Of a stretch of DNA of 64,000 bases, positions 1-8,249 are shown one piece after another. Source of the stretch: Oceanobacillus sp. CFH 90083 (GTDB lineage: Bacteria > Bacillota > Bacilli > Bacillales > Amphibacillaceae); NCBI RefSeq assembly GCF_009389585.1, contig NZ_VIYG01000006.1:124001-188000 (forward strand). The letters run 5' to 3'. Both the position numbers and the translations under genes were made by a program. The first letter of the stretch is position 1; each line of letters opens with the position of its first letter. The notes below the pieces were generated by a model. That model did not search any database, was not told the origin of the DNA, and saw nothing but the letters and a program-made list of their open reading frames with translations.

Positions 1-1
1 T

Positions 2-1183
2 ATCTTATTTTTATCGGTCGGCTTTTTCACAAACACGCTGACCAAGTCTTATGAATTACAGTCTGAAGAACAGAATTATGATATTTCTATTCAGGAATAT
101 TCTGATGATAATAAGCTGGCTGATATATACCCTGCAATAGAAGCTATGGAGGGTGTAAAGGAAAGCATCATATATCAGAAAATAGAGTTCGTTGCTCAAA
201 TACCTGAAGAAATTGCAGGAGATACGATGGAAGGCAGATATGACAGTAATGATTCCGAAGAAATGGGCTATTCAATGACATTAATTGGCCTGCCATCAAA
301 AGAATGGGATAGTTATCTTCGTGAAAATGATATTTCAGCAGCATCTGATGAGCAACAGCCAGCAGTTTTAGTTAACACCGTAACTTATATGGACCAAAAT
401 AATAAATATGTGGAAAAAGAGATGTTGAATGTTCATGAAGGTGATAAACTGCCTTTTCGTCAGGAATACTATAATGAAGAAAAAGATGATTGGGGATGGG
501 CGGATTCAGAAGAACTTGAACTGATAGGCCTTACGAATAATTTTCCAATGGGTTATTTTTATACTTCATCAAATACATTGATTGTCATTGTTAACGAACA
601 AACATTTAATGAACTGATGGAAAATCTGCCTTATAGTTATGATAAAAGCAGGGAAGCATTTTTAACTTCAGATGATCCTTACCAGGTAGAGGAGGATATT
701 GAAGGACTTGAATCTGGTAACAGCTTGGAGATAAGGAATATATATGCCTTTCAGCAGCAGGATAAACAAATGACTTTAGCCTTATCCATCTTTATTTATG
801 GATTTATTACGCTAATAACTTTAATTTCCATTGCAAATATTTTTAACACAATTTCAACTAGCGTGGCACTGAGAAAAAGAGAATTTGCGACGATGAAATC
901 AATTGGTATGACACCGAAAGCCTTTCGTAAAATGATTCGGTTTGAAAGTATGTTTTATGGAATCAAGTCATTAATCTACGGACTGCCAATCAGTTTTGTT
1001 GTTATGTACTGGATTCAGTTACAAACAAGGAGTGCCTTTGAATATCGTTTTCAAATACCTTGGGTTTATATCGGAATTGTCATTCTGGCTGTCTTTATCA
1101 TTGTCGGAGCTGCCATGCTTTATTCAACTTCTAAATTGAAGAAGGATAATATTGTCGAGACATTAAGGCAGGAAAATATATAA
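2..1183 (+). CDS. ABC transporter permease, FtsX type (5' end cut by window)
   Basis: The reading frame is open from the first bases of the window to a stop at 1181-1183, so only the C-terminal 393 residues are visible and the true start lies upstream. An extracellular, acid-rich stretch of about 250 residues is followed by a C-terminal FtsX-type core. In that core a hydrophobic helix is followed by the cytoplasmic motif ALRKREFATMKSIGMT, then two more membrane helices and a basic tail (STSKLKKDNIVETLRQ), typical of MacB/FtsX-like exporters. It lies directly upstream of a second permease and an ATPase on the same strand. The 282-bp gap with a terminator-like hairpin suggests it belongs to a separate transcription unit with upstream genes. 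Substrate unknown. Confidence 0.85.
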   Translation: MLFLSVGFFTNTLTKSYELQSEEQNYDISIQEYSDDNKLADIYPAIEAMEGVKESIIYQKIEFVAQIPEEIAGDTMEGRYDSNDSEEMGYSMTLIGLPSKEWDSYLRENDISAASDEQQPAVLVNTVTYMDQNNKYVEKEMLNVHEGDKLPFRQEYYNEEKDDWGWADSEELELIGLTNNFPMGYFYTSSNTLIVIVNEQTFNELMENLPYSYDKSREAFLTSDDPYQVEEDIEGLESGNSLEIRNIYAFQQQDKQMTLALSIFIYGFITLITLISIANIFNTISTSVALRKREFATMKSIGMTPKAFRKMIRFESMFYGIKSLIYGLPISFVVMYWIQLQTRSAFEYRFQIPWVYIGIVILAVFIIVGAAMLYSTSKLKKDNIVETLRQENI

Positions 1184-1190
1184 ATAAACG

Positions 1191-1231
1191 AGGAGCTGCT
1201 CTGGAGAATTTTATCTGGGGCAGCCCTTTTT
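1191..1231 (+). terminator. Rho-independent terminator-like hairpin
   Basis: An imperfect inverted repeat, AGCTGCTCTGGA pairing with TCTGGGGCAGCC through wobble pairs, is followed by a short T run. It starts eight bases after the stop codon of the partial permease. Confidence 0.6.
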
Positions 1232-1465
1232 AAAAAGAAGAAAATATTGTATATTTTTTTAAATAGTAGTTGTTTTTCTGATCTATTAAGAATATAATAC
1301 ATTTAAATAAGTGTCTTAATGTATTAATACAGTGCAACGAAGATGAATACATAGAATGAGGTGAGCGATAATATTTTAGGAGTATATTAGGTATTTGCTG
1401 TGGTTTGAATGTAATATTTATACTTAAAAACTAATTATTGTAATTATTTGTCGAGGGGGTTTGTT

Positions 1466-2950
1466 ATGAATTTTATGAAACGTGGAATTTTGGGGATTAC
1501 TAGAAAAAAAGGAAAATCCTTAATTTTACTGGCAGTTATTTTTATTTTAGGAAACTTAATATCTGGTGCTATTTCCATTCAGCAGGCAACTGGAAATGTA
1601 GAGAAGACGATAAAAGAAAGACTTGGTACAGCAGCTACTGTTGACCTTGATCATGATACGCTGAATAATATGCCTGAAGATGAATGGATGGATTTTGAGC
1701 CGGAAGAACTGGGAGTTAATCTGATTAAACAAATCGGCGATCTTCCTTATGTGAAATACTATGATTATAGTATGGAACAATGGATGGGGTCAGAGAGCAT
1801 CGAGCCCTATCAGGGGGAAGAAATGGATGAAGATTTTATGATGGATGAGGAGGACGAAATACCATTTCAGCTTAAAGGGATTAATTATGCCCCAATCATT
1901 GATTTGGAAGAAGGTAAAGCTACCTTAACAGATGGGCGTGTATTTACCGATGAAGAGATTGAAAATGGTACTGCTGTAGCTGTCATTTCTGAAAATTTAG
2001 CAGCAGAGAACAACCTGGAGGTTGGGGATACCTTTACATTGGTGAATAATGTTTATTCCTATGATTATGATACAGATGAAGAGGATATAGTTGCTTCACG
2101 GGATGTTGTATTAGAAGTGATTGGATTATTTGATCCTAAGTCAGTAACACAAGAATCAGATGAAGATTCCGAGAGCAATATGATGTTTATGATGGAGGAT
2201 CCTTACTATCAAAATACGATGTATGTTCCGAATGAAATTGTCATAGACGAAACAAATTATAATTGGGAAGAGACTTTGAAAGCAGACGATGAATTAGCTG
2301 CAATGATGAAGGAAGAAGGCGAAGATGCGTCATTTGAATACTACGAGCCAATTTATTACTTGAACAATCCGGAAGATATTGAGCCATTTAGGGAAGAAGT
2401 TCTTCCATTATTGCCGGAGCTTTATACGGTAATCAGTGCAACAGATCAGTATGAAAGAATTTCAGGACCGATGGAATCTATGTCGAAACTGGCAAAATAT
2501 GTTTTGATTGTAGCAGTAGCAGCAACGATATTGATTACTGGTTTAGTAGTTTTACTATTTTTACGGGATCGCAAACGTGAATTAGGAATCTACTTATCCT
2601 TAGGTGAGAAGCGAAGTAAAGTTATCGGACAAATTTTAATTGAAGTGATGGTCGTTGCCGTTGTTGGTATTACCTTATCCTTATTCAGCGGGAATCTTTT
2701 AGCCGGGCAGGTTTCGGATACCATCATGAATTCGGACGACAGTAATCAAAGTGAGTACTATGAAGGGGTTTACTATCCAGAATTAGAGAGTGAATTAACA
2801 ACAGAAGATGTCATGGATTCTTATGAAGTAAATCTGGATGCAAGCTATGTACTGGGATTCTATGGTATTGGCTTATTGACAATCCTCATTTCAACGGTTA
2901 TTCCGTTAATTTATATTGTACGTTTAAATCCGAAGAAAATACTGATGTAA
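1466..2950 (+). CDS. ABC transporter permease, FtsX/MacB type
   Basis: A 494-residue membrane protein with one N-terminal helix (about residues 12-35), a long acidic extracellular domain (about 40-340, many D/E), and three C-terminal helices. The second-to-third helix junction carries the FtsX signature LRDRKRELGIYLSLGEKR. This is the classic four-helix FtsX/MacB permease layout; such proteins work as mechanotransmission exporters with a partner ATPase. The ATG at 1466 was chosen because GAGGGGG sits seven bases upstream; the frame also has a TTG at 1448 without a Shine-Dalgarno. The ATPase gene follows 16 bases downstream, so the two probably form one transporter. The strongly acidic ectodomain fits a salt-tolerant host (inference). 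Substrate unknown. Confidence 0.85.
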   Translation: MNFMKRGILGITRKKGKSLILLAVIFILGNLISGAISIQQATGNVEKTIKERLGTAATVDLDHDTLNNMPEDEWMDFEPEELGVNLIKQIGDLPYVKYYDYSMEQWMGSESIEPYQGEEMDEDFMMDEEDEIPFQLKGINYAPIIDLEEGKATLTDGRVFTDEEIENGTAVAVISENLAAENNLEVGDTFTLVNNVYSYDYDTDEEDIVASRDVVLEVIGLFDPKSVTQESDEDSESNMMFMMEDPYYQNTMYVPNEIVIDETNYNWEETLKADDELAAMMKEEGEDASFEYYEPIYYLNNPEDIEPFREEVLPLLPELYTVISATDQYERISGPMESMSKLAKYVLIVAVAATILITGLVVLLFLRDRKRELGIYLSLGEKRSKVIGQILIEVMVVAVVGITLSLFSGNLLAGQVSDTIMNSDDSNQSEYYEGVYYPELESELTTEDVMDSYEVNLDASYVLGFYGIGLLTILISTVIPLIYIVRLNPKKILM

Positions 2951-2966
2951 CAAAGGGGTGAAAAGG

Positions 2967-3638
2967 ATGATATTAGAAGCGAAGGATTTAAATTATTATT
3001 ATCAGGATGGCGAACAGCGCCGTTATATTTTAAAGGATACATCGATTTCTTTTGAGAAGGGGAAGTTTTACACGATTTTAGGGCAGTCCGGTTCAGGAAA
3101 AACCACCCTGCTATCGTTACTCAGTGCTCTGGATTCACCGCATAGCGGAGAGATATTATTTAACGATGAAGATATTAAGAAAATTGGTTATGAAAAATAT
3201 CGCCGCAATAATATCGGTATTATTTTTCAAAGCTATAATTTAATTCCGACATTTACTGCTGTTGAAAATGTATTGGTGCCGATGACCATTACCGAAAATG
3301 AGATTCCAAGTGATAAGGAAACGGTCGCTTATAATTTACTGGATTATATTGGGATAGTGAAAAATAAGGCAGATCGTCTTGTTAATAAGCTATCTGGGGG
3401 AGAGCAGCAGCGTGTGGCAATTGCCCGTGCGCTGGCGACCAATGTGGAATTAATTCTTGCCGATGAACCTACTGGAAATCTGGATGAAGAGATGGAACAG
3501 GAAATCATTGATATTTTTAAAAGATTAGCACATGAACATGGGAAATGTGTCATTGTGGTAACGCACTCCAATGAAATTGCTGTACAGTCTGATCAGGCTT
3601 TCCGTTTGAAGAAGGGTGTTCTATCTTCCTATGAGTGA
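2967..3638 (+). CDS. ABC transporter ATP-binding protein (LolD/MacB class)
   Basis: A 223-residue ATPase with Walker [10 protein letters not shown] (about residues 36-44), Q-loop [11 protein letters not shown] signature [15 protein letters not shown], Walker [12 protein letters not shown] and H-loop VVTHS. The EPTGNLD form is typical of FtsX-coupled exporters. The ATG at 2967 fits the AAAGGGG Shine-Dalgarno at 2953-2959 better than the GTG at 2958, which abuts it. It powers the permease encoded just upstream. Its last codons overlap the start of the PASTA-domain gene, implying translational coupling and a shared function. Confidence 0.92.
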   Translation: MILEAKDLNYYYQDGEQRRYILKDTSISFEKGKFYTILGQSGSGKTTLLSLLSALDSPHSGEILFNDEDIKKIGYEKYRRNNIGIIFQSYNLIPTFTAVENVLVPMTITENEIPSDKETVAYNLLDYIGIVKNKADRLVNKLSGGEQQRVAIARALATNVELILADEPTGNLDEEMEQEIIDIFKRLAHEHGKCVIVVTHSNEIAVQSDQAFRLKKGVLSSYE

Positions 3639-5169
3639 TTTTTTATCAAAATTTAATAAAGATAAGTATGATGATCTGGTAAATGAAAAAGAGGACAAGG
3701 AATTGGGGGATAAGGAAGACAAGAAAGCGGGGCAACCTGAAAAAACAGAGCCGCAGCAAAAGCAAAAAGAGCAGGATGCTGCTGTGAAAAAAGAAGAGAC
3801 AGTATCTGAGAGAAAGGCTCCCTCGCAGACAGAGCTATCCTCCAGAAGCAGTCGCCGGCAGGATTCGGAAGAAGAAGTAGAGATTGATATGGATTATCGT
3901 AGGAAGAAAAAACGTCGTATGTGGTTTATTATTTCAGGGGCAGTCTTAGCCTGTATATTGATTTTCTTCATTTACTATATGCTTGTTCATGTAAAGGTCG
4001 ATGATTTTGTAGGTCAGCCCGTAGCAGAAGCTCGTTCCTGGGCTGGGGAAAATGATATCGAAGTCGAATTGGAGCAGGAATATAGTATGGAGTATGATGC
4101 AAATGTAGTTATTTCCCAAAGCATCTCTGAAGGGAAGCAAATACGAAAAGGTAAGACGCTGACGTTGGCCAGCAGTTTAGGTCCTGATCCAGAGGAGAAT
4201 ATTCCACTCGTTGATTTTTCAGAAATGACACAGGAAGAAGCACAAGCGTGGATCGATGAAAATAAAGCAGAGAACCTGCAGATGGTCACAGAATATAGTG
4301 ATGATATCGAAGAAGGAGACTTTATTAAATTTTCCATGAAGGATAGTAACATAGATGAATCAGAATACAAGCGAAAAGATAGTGCTGCGGTCTACTATTC
4401 CAGAGGGCAAGAAGTTTTCGAGAAGAATATCACCATACCTGATTTTACAGGAGTTTCCAAAGAAGAAGTAGAAAAATGGGCAGAAACCAATGAAATAGAG
4501 ATGACCTATGAAGAGTCAGATTCTGACAGCGTGGAAGCGGGTAATATTATTAGTCAAAGTGAAGCCCCGGAAGAAAAAATTGCAAAAAGAGATAAAATGG
4601 AAGTCGTTGTTTCCGTAGGGGAAGCAACCGTTGTTCCCAACTTTGGTGAAGTATCTCCAGAAGAAGCGGCGATAAATTATCCAGATTTAAATGTGACAGT
4701 GAAGCAGGTTTTTCATGCAGATGTTGCTTATGGAACAATGATTTCACAATCGATTGAGCCAGATACGAAGCTGACGGAAAACGACGATAAAAATATTACG
4801 GTTACGTACTCACAAGGCAGGCCGTACTTACAAGATTTCCGTGGACAGTCAGAAGGTGATTTGCCAAGACTATTTCATGAACAATATAAGTCAAAAGGTG
4901 CGGATATTAATTATATTGTGAAATATGTTGATTCACCAGAACTAAAGGGAACAGTGGTTGATATGGGTGTTTTTAATGAATTTGTGCCGATGACTTATAC
5001 GGTGGAGGTAAGAATTAGTAATAATGCATCTGCACCGCCTAATCCGCCAGATTTTTCTGAGGAAGATCCAGATATGTATCCGGAGCCTGAGCCGGATGCT
5101 GGTGAAGACGATTCTGATGAGGAAGTACCAATCGAACCAGAGGCAGACCTTGAAGTAGATGAGAAATAA
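3631..5169 (+). CDS. Kinase-less PASTA-repeat membrane protein
   Basis: A protein of about 512 residues. A charged, low-complexity cytoplasmic region (about 1-95, rich in K/E/Q) ends in the basic run RRKKKRR, followed by one membrane helix (about 98-120). The extracellular part has four tandem PASTA-like modules with the usual DF.G.s.eEA motifs and ISQS..eg..i strands. After them comes a C-terminal domain and an acidic, proline-rich tail. PASTA modules bind muropeptides or unlinked peptidoglycan in Ser/Thr kinases and PBPs, but no kinase or transpeptidase domain is present. The ATG at 3631 overlaps the ATPase stop by eight bases; a GTG at 3616 in the same frame is an alternative start. The coupling suggests a wall-sensing or periplasmic partner of the FtsX-type exporter (inference). 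Confidence 0.85.
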   Translation: MSDFLSKFNKDKYDDLVNEKEDKELGDKEDKKAGQPEKTEPQQKQKEQDAAVKKEETVSERKAPSQTELSSRSSRRQDSEEEVEIDMDYRRKKKRRMWFIISGAVLACILIFFIYYMLVHVKVDDFVGQPVAEARSWAGENDIEVELEQEYSMEYDANVVISQSISEGKQIRKGKTLTLASSLGPDPEENIPLVDFSEMTQEEAQAWIDENKAENLQMVTEYSDDIEEGDFIKFSMKDSNIDESEYKRKDSAAVYYSRGQEVFEKNITIPDFTGVSKEEVEKWAETNEIEMTYEESDSDSVEAGNIISQSEAPEEKIAKRDKMEVVVSVGEATVVPNFGEVSPEEAAINYPDLNVTVKQVFHADVAYGTMISQSIEPDTKLTENDDKNITVTYSQGRPYLQDFRGQSEGDLPRLFHEQYKSKGADINYIVKYVDSPELKGTVVDMGVFNEFVPMTYTVEVRISNNASAPPNPPDFSEEDPDMYPEPEPDAGEDDSDEEVPIEPEADLEVDEK

Positions 5170-5175
5170 TATAAG

Positions 5176-5217
5176 AGCAGGAGTACATCCTTTATTAGGA
5201 CAGTGCTCCTGTTTTTT
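5176..5217 (+). terminator. Rho-independent terminator
   Basis: The stem GCAGGAGTAC / GTGCTCCTG, with one wobble pair, is followed by six Ts, directly after the PASTA gene. It closes the exporter-PASTA operon. Confidence 0.85.
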
Positions 5218-5257
5218 GGAGTAATCAGCTTGTTAAAGATTGTATGCCAGCTGAAAA

Positions 5258-5321
5258 TTGTTCGATATGTGGAACTTAATTTATTGGGAGTTTACAGCTC
5301 AGTTCCACTACGATAAAATTA
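5258..5321. repeat. Interspersed repeat family B, copy 1
   Basis: The block begins TTGTTCG and ends AGCTCAGTTCCACTACGATAAAAT. It matches copies at 12922-12969 and 15578-15639, whose shared core is AGCC.GTTACACTGCGATAAAAT. Here the arms GTGGAACT and AGTTCCAC can form a hairpin. Function unknown. Confidence 0.5.
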
Positions 5322-5359
5322 GTTGCTTATCTTTCTGTAATGTTTAAAATGGGTGAGTT

Positions 5360-5728
5360 TTAATCCTTATCTAATTGTAATAAGGCTTCTTCAGGAACTT
5401 CTTCTTCCATAACTTCTATCCAGCCTTTTCCATAGCTTCCCGATGTATCTATGCGCAGGAAAGCATCTGACCGGAGCTCTCGATCTATCACTCTTATAAT
5501 TTGCTGTTCATCCCCTTCTTCGTTATATCCTGAAAAAACATATTTATAATTTCCAGTCCACAGCTTCTCGTAATTATTATCTGCTGTTTCAGTATAATAG
5601 GTTTCCACCGGGTGCTGTAATAACCAGTCGGTTAATGGAATGATGCCGGCTGTCGTTTTTTGGATGACTACGGCTGTAATGGTTAATATAATGAGCGTTC
5701 CAAACGATACTTTCACTGCTTTTTTCAT
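5360..5728 (-). CDS. DUF1093 (YxeA-like) small membrane-anchored protein
   Basis: A 122-residue protein with an N-terminal membrane helix or uncleaved signal (about residues 7-25) and a small extracytoplasmic domain. The pattern YKYVFSGYNEEG, then DAFLRID, then WIEVMEEEVPEEA resembles the DUF1093/YxeA family, whose B. subtilis member is in the regulon of the Bce-type system YxdJK; the family call is by eye. The start at 5728 has AAAGGAG nine bases upstream. It is divergent from the response regulator, and its promoter copies the promoter of the ABC genes at 8149-8213: same inverted-repeat box, same 22-bp spacing to the -35 region. It is therefore probably induced together with the transporter. 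Molecular function unknown. Confidence 0.7.
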   Translation of the reverse strand: MKKAVKVSFGTLIILTITAVVIQKTTAGIIPLTDWLLQHPVETYYTETADNNYEKLWTGNYKYVFSGYNEEGDEQQIIRVIDRELRSDAFLRIDTSGSYGKGWIEVMEEEVPEEALLQLDKD

Positions 5729-5761
5729 ATGATGAAGCTCCTTTTCGTTCTATATTGTTAA

Positions 5762-5830
5762 CTTTAGTGTAAGGAGAATGGCAGTTTGTAGAAATCGTTT
5801 TTTCTTACAGTTATCTTACATATTTGTAAG
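5762..5830 (-). promoter_or_regulatory. BceR-type operator and promoter of the DUF1093 gene
   Basis: The box TTACA-N4-TGTAA at 5816-5829 fits the BceR consensus TnACA-N4-TGTAA. Read on the minus strand it is followed by the half-conserved motif TAAcTGtAAGAAAnnnCGAT and a -10 TACACTAA. The bceA-like promoter has the same elements at the same distances. Confidence 0.75.
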
Positions 5831-5917
5831 GTGAACATGCTTTCTCTACTTTTGTAGTTCGTTTCAATTTGTGTAATAATTGTAAAAAAATAAGAGTGCT
5901 AAAAAAGGGGAATACAG

Positions 5918-6616
5918 ATGCAAAGCATTATGATTGTAGAGGATGATCCTAAAATTTCGAAGCATTTACAAAATTATATTGAAAAATATGGTTACCAGGT
6001 CTCGTTTATCACGGATTTTGAACGGGTTATAGAAGTGTTTCAAAAGGCAAAGCCTGATCTGGTGCTATTGGATATTAATTTGCCAAGCTATGATGGTTTT
6101 TATTGGTGCAGACAAATCCGAAAAGAATCTACCTGTCCAGTGATTTTTATTTCCGCACGGACGGGAGAGATGGATCAGGTGATGGCACTGGAAAATGGAG
6201 GCGATGATTTTATAACGAAGCCGTTCAGTGCTGAAATTGTAATGGCTAAAATACGGAGCCAATTACGCCGTGCCTATGGAGAATATGCACAGGACGCGAA
6301 GGAGCGTTTCTTGGAAGTAGAAGGATTAAAGCTTTTGCCAGAACGATTAGAATTAACTTTTGCCGGAAAGGATACATTTTTATCAAAAAAAGAAGCAGAT
6401 ATTATCGAAACGTTAATGAATCGGTATCCGCGTGTTGCCGGCAGGGAGGATTTGCTGGAAAAACTGTGGGATGATCAGACCTATGTTGATGAAAATACGT
6501 TAAACGTCAATATAACCAGAGTACGGAAAAAGCTGCAGACTGTCGGGATAAAGGATGGGGTAGAAACGGTCAGAGGTGTTGGTTACCGGTTGAAAAGTAT
6601 GTTTAAAGAAGAATGA
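5918..6616 (+). CDS. OmpR/PhoB-family response regulator, BceR/YxdJ type
   Basis: A 232-residue regulator. The receiver domain (1-120) has the acidic pocket E8-D9-D10, phospho-acceptor D52 (LLDINLP), S79 and K101 (TKPFSA). A winged-helix DNA-binding domain follows (about 135-230, ending ETVRGVGYRLKSM). It heads a module with an intramembrane-sensing kinase and a BceAB-type transporter, so it is expected to activate that transporter when antimicrobial peptides such as bacitracin-like or cationic peptides are handled. Boxes matching the known BceR consensus lie at 5816-5829 and 8149-8162. The acetyltransferase gene follows after 20 bp, and the kinase comes only after that. Confidence 0.9.
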   Translation: MQSIMIVEDDPKISKHLQNYIEKYGYQVSFITDFERVIEVFQKAKPDLVLLDINLPSYDGFYWCRQIRKESTCPVIFISARTGEMDQVMALENGGDDFITKPFSAEIVMAKIRSQLRRAYGEYAQDAKERFLEVEGLKLLPERLELTFAGKDTFLSKKEADIIETLMNRYPRVAGREDLLEKLWDDQTYVDENTLNVNITRVRKKLQTVGIKDGVETVRGVGYRLKSMFKEE

Positions 6617-6636
6617 TGTAAATAAGAAGAGGTGTT

Positions 6637-7077
6637 ATGATGCAGTTTAAAACAGTTGAAGAGAGTGACTTGGTTACATGCAGTAAACTATTTTTAAACG
6701 TTTTTAATGAGGAGCCGTGGAATGATGAATGGACATTAGAAAAGGCTGAAAAATATTTATCAGATTTTTATCAGACTCCTGGATTTTTTGGCGTGTCAGC
6801 GCTTGAAAATAATGAGATTATCGGATTTATTTTTGGAGTGTGTCGTGTGTGGTGGAGCGGAGATGAGTTTTTTATTAATGAAATGTGCGTAAACACGGAT
6901 CAACAGAATAAAGGAGTCGGGAAAGCGCTCATAAATTATTTGGAGAAAGTAATGGATGCAAATAGGATTTCCACGATTTCTCTGTTAACGGATAGAGGAA
7001 TACCTGCAGAAGAATTCTATAAGAAAAATGGCTTTAAAGAAATTGATAGAATAGTCTTTCTGAGTCGTGATGTTTAA
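6637..7077 (+). CDS. GNAT-family N-acetyltransferase
   Basis: A 146-residue single-domain GNAT. The acetyl-CoA pyrophosphate loop QQNKGVGKAL lies at about residues 89-98. The N-terminal EEPWNDEWT pattern occurs in AAC(6')-like and related small-molecule or peptide acetyltransferases. Tandem ATGs at 6637 and 6640 follow the Shine-Dalgarno AAGAGGTG. It lies between the response regulator (20 bp) and the sensor kinase (83 bp), where Bce modules normally have none, and is probably co-transcribed with them. It may add a drug-modifying arm to the resistance module (inference); substrate not predictable. Confidence 0.85.
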   Translation: MMQFKTVEESDLVTCSKLFLNVFNEEPWNDEWTLEKAEKYLSDFYQTPGFFGVSALENNEIIGFIFGVCRVWWSGDEFFINEMCVNTDQQNKGVGKALINYLEKVMDANRISTISLLTDRGIPAEEFYKKNGFKEIDRIVFLSRDV

Positions 7078-7160
7078 ATAAAAAAGATATTTATTCATTT
7101 TACATAAAAGTACAATTAAAAAAGTCAGAAAAATGTCTCAGGATTCAAAGGAGATTAGCA

Positions 7161-8162
7161 ATGAAGTTATTTTTAAAGGAACATGCTTTACTGATTGCTC
7201 TCAATATATTACAATTTGCTGCTATTTTGCTTATTTATTGGCTGGATGGTTACCGGAATCTGCTTTCGGCATTGTATGCAGTTTTTATCGGATTCTTTTT
7301 TCTTACCAGTTATCTTTTTTATCAATATTTCAGTCGGCGTGCATTTTATCAACGTTTAAGCAACCCTTTGGAAACATTGGATGAATCATTGCAGAAAAAC
7401 AGCCAGCACCCTGTTTCAGATGCATTGAATGAACTTTTGCGAAGTCAGTATAAACATTATCAGCAGAAAATAAATACGATTGAAAAAGAGAGGGAAGAGC
7501 ATCTTAAGCTGATGGATCAATGGGTGCATCAGATGAAGACGCCTATCTCAGTTATTGAGCTTACTGCCCAGAGCCTGGATGAGCCGGACTCGTCCAGTAT
7601 CCGGGAAGAAACGGAGCGGATGAAGTCTGGATTAAATACGATTCTTTATATGGCAAGACTGCGGACAATTGAGCAGGATTTTCATATCAAACCGATTCAT
7701 CTGGAATCATTGGTTCATGAAGTAAACGGAGAAAACAAACGATTCTACATACGTAATAAAGTCTACCCTAAAGTGGAAGAAAAAACAAAAGGGCTGATTG
7801 TGCAGACAGATGAAAAGTGGCTTTTCTTTATTTTGACCCAGCTTATTTTAAATGCCGTAAAGTATTCAGCAGGAAAAAGCAATTCAATGCTTATCTCTAT
7901 TTATGAAAGAGAGAAAGAAGCGGTCTTGGAAGTGAAGGATTTTGGAGTAGGAATTCCAGAAGCGGATCAGAAACGTATTTTTGATGCTTTTTATACTGGT
8001 GAAAACGGCAGGAAATTTAGAGAGTCTACCGGGATGGGGCTGTATTTGATAAGAGAGGCAGTGGAGCACCTCCATCATCGTATTGAATTTGAGTCACAGG
8101 TTGGAGAGGGTGCAACGTTTCGGGTGATTTTCTCGGAAACGCAAAACCTTACATCAATGTAA
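7161..8162 (+). CDS. Intramembrane-sensing histidine kinase, BceS/YxdK type
   Basis: A 333-residue kinase. Two membrane helices (about 10-28 and 37-57) have only a few residues between them, so there is no extracellular sensor domain; this defines the intramembrane-sensing group that senses through its BceAB-like transporter. The phospho-acceptor motif WVHQMKTPIS places H123 as the active histidine. The ATP-binding domain has the N box LILNAVKYS, DFGVGIP and STGMGLYLIREA. The start at 7161 has a strong AAAGGAG upstream. The final codons and stop lie inside the BceR-type box that controls the downstream ABC genes. Confidence 0.92.
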   Translation: MKLFLKEHALLIALNILQFAAILLIYWLDGYRNLLSALYAVFIGFFFLTSYLFYQYFSRRAFYQRLSNPLETLDESLQKNSQHPVSDALNELLRSQYKHYQQKINTIEKEREEHLKLMDQWVHQMKTPISVIELTAQSLDEPDSSSIREETERMKSGLNTILYMARLRTIEQDFHIKPIHLESLVHEVNGENKRFYIRNKVYPKVEEKTKGLIVQTDEKWLFFILTQLILNAVKYSAGKSNSMLISIYEREKEAVLEVKDFGVGIPEADQKRIFDAFYTGENGRKFRESTGMGLYLIREAVEHLHHRIEFESQVGEGATFRVIFSETQNLTSM

Positions 8163-8213
8163 GGTAATTGAAAGAAATTTCGATAGTTTCTTCCTTAAGA
8201 GCAGCGATATACT
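8147..8213 (+). promoter_or_regulatory. BceR-type operator and promoter of the bceAB-like genes
   Basis: The perfect inverted repeat CCTTACA-TCAA-TGTAAGG (8147-8164) overlaps the kinase stop codon. A -10 TATACTAAGG lies at 8208-8217 with a poor -35 about 22 bp after the box, as expected for an activator-dependent promoter. Confidence 0.8.
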
Positions 8214-8249
8214 AAGGTTAAATCAAATGATAAGGAAGGAAGTATTTTT

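Noticed and set aside
7133-7384. 83-codon frame overlapping the kinase start
   Set aside because: It lies in another frame over the kinase membrane helices and lacks its own ribosome-binding site.
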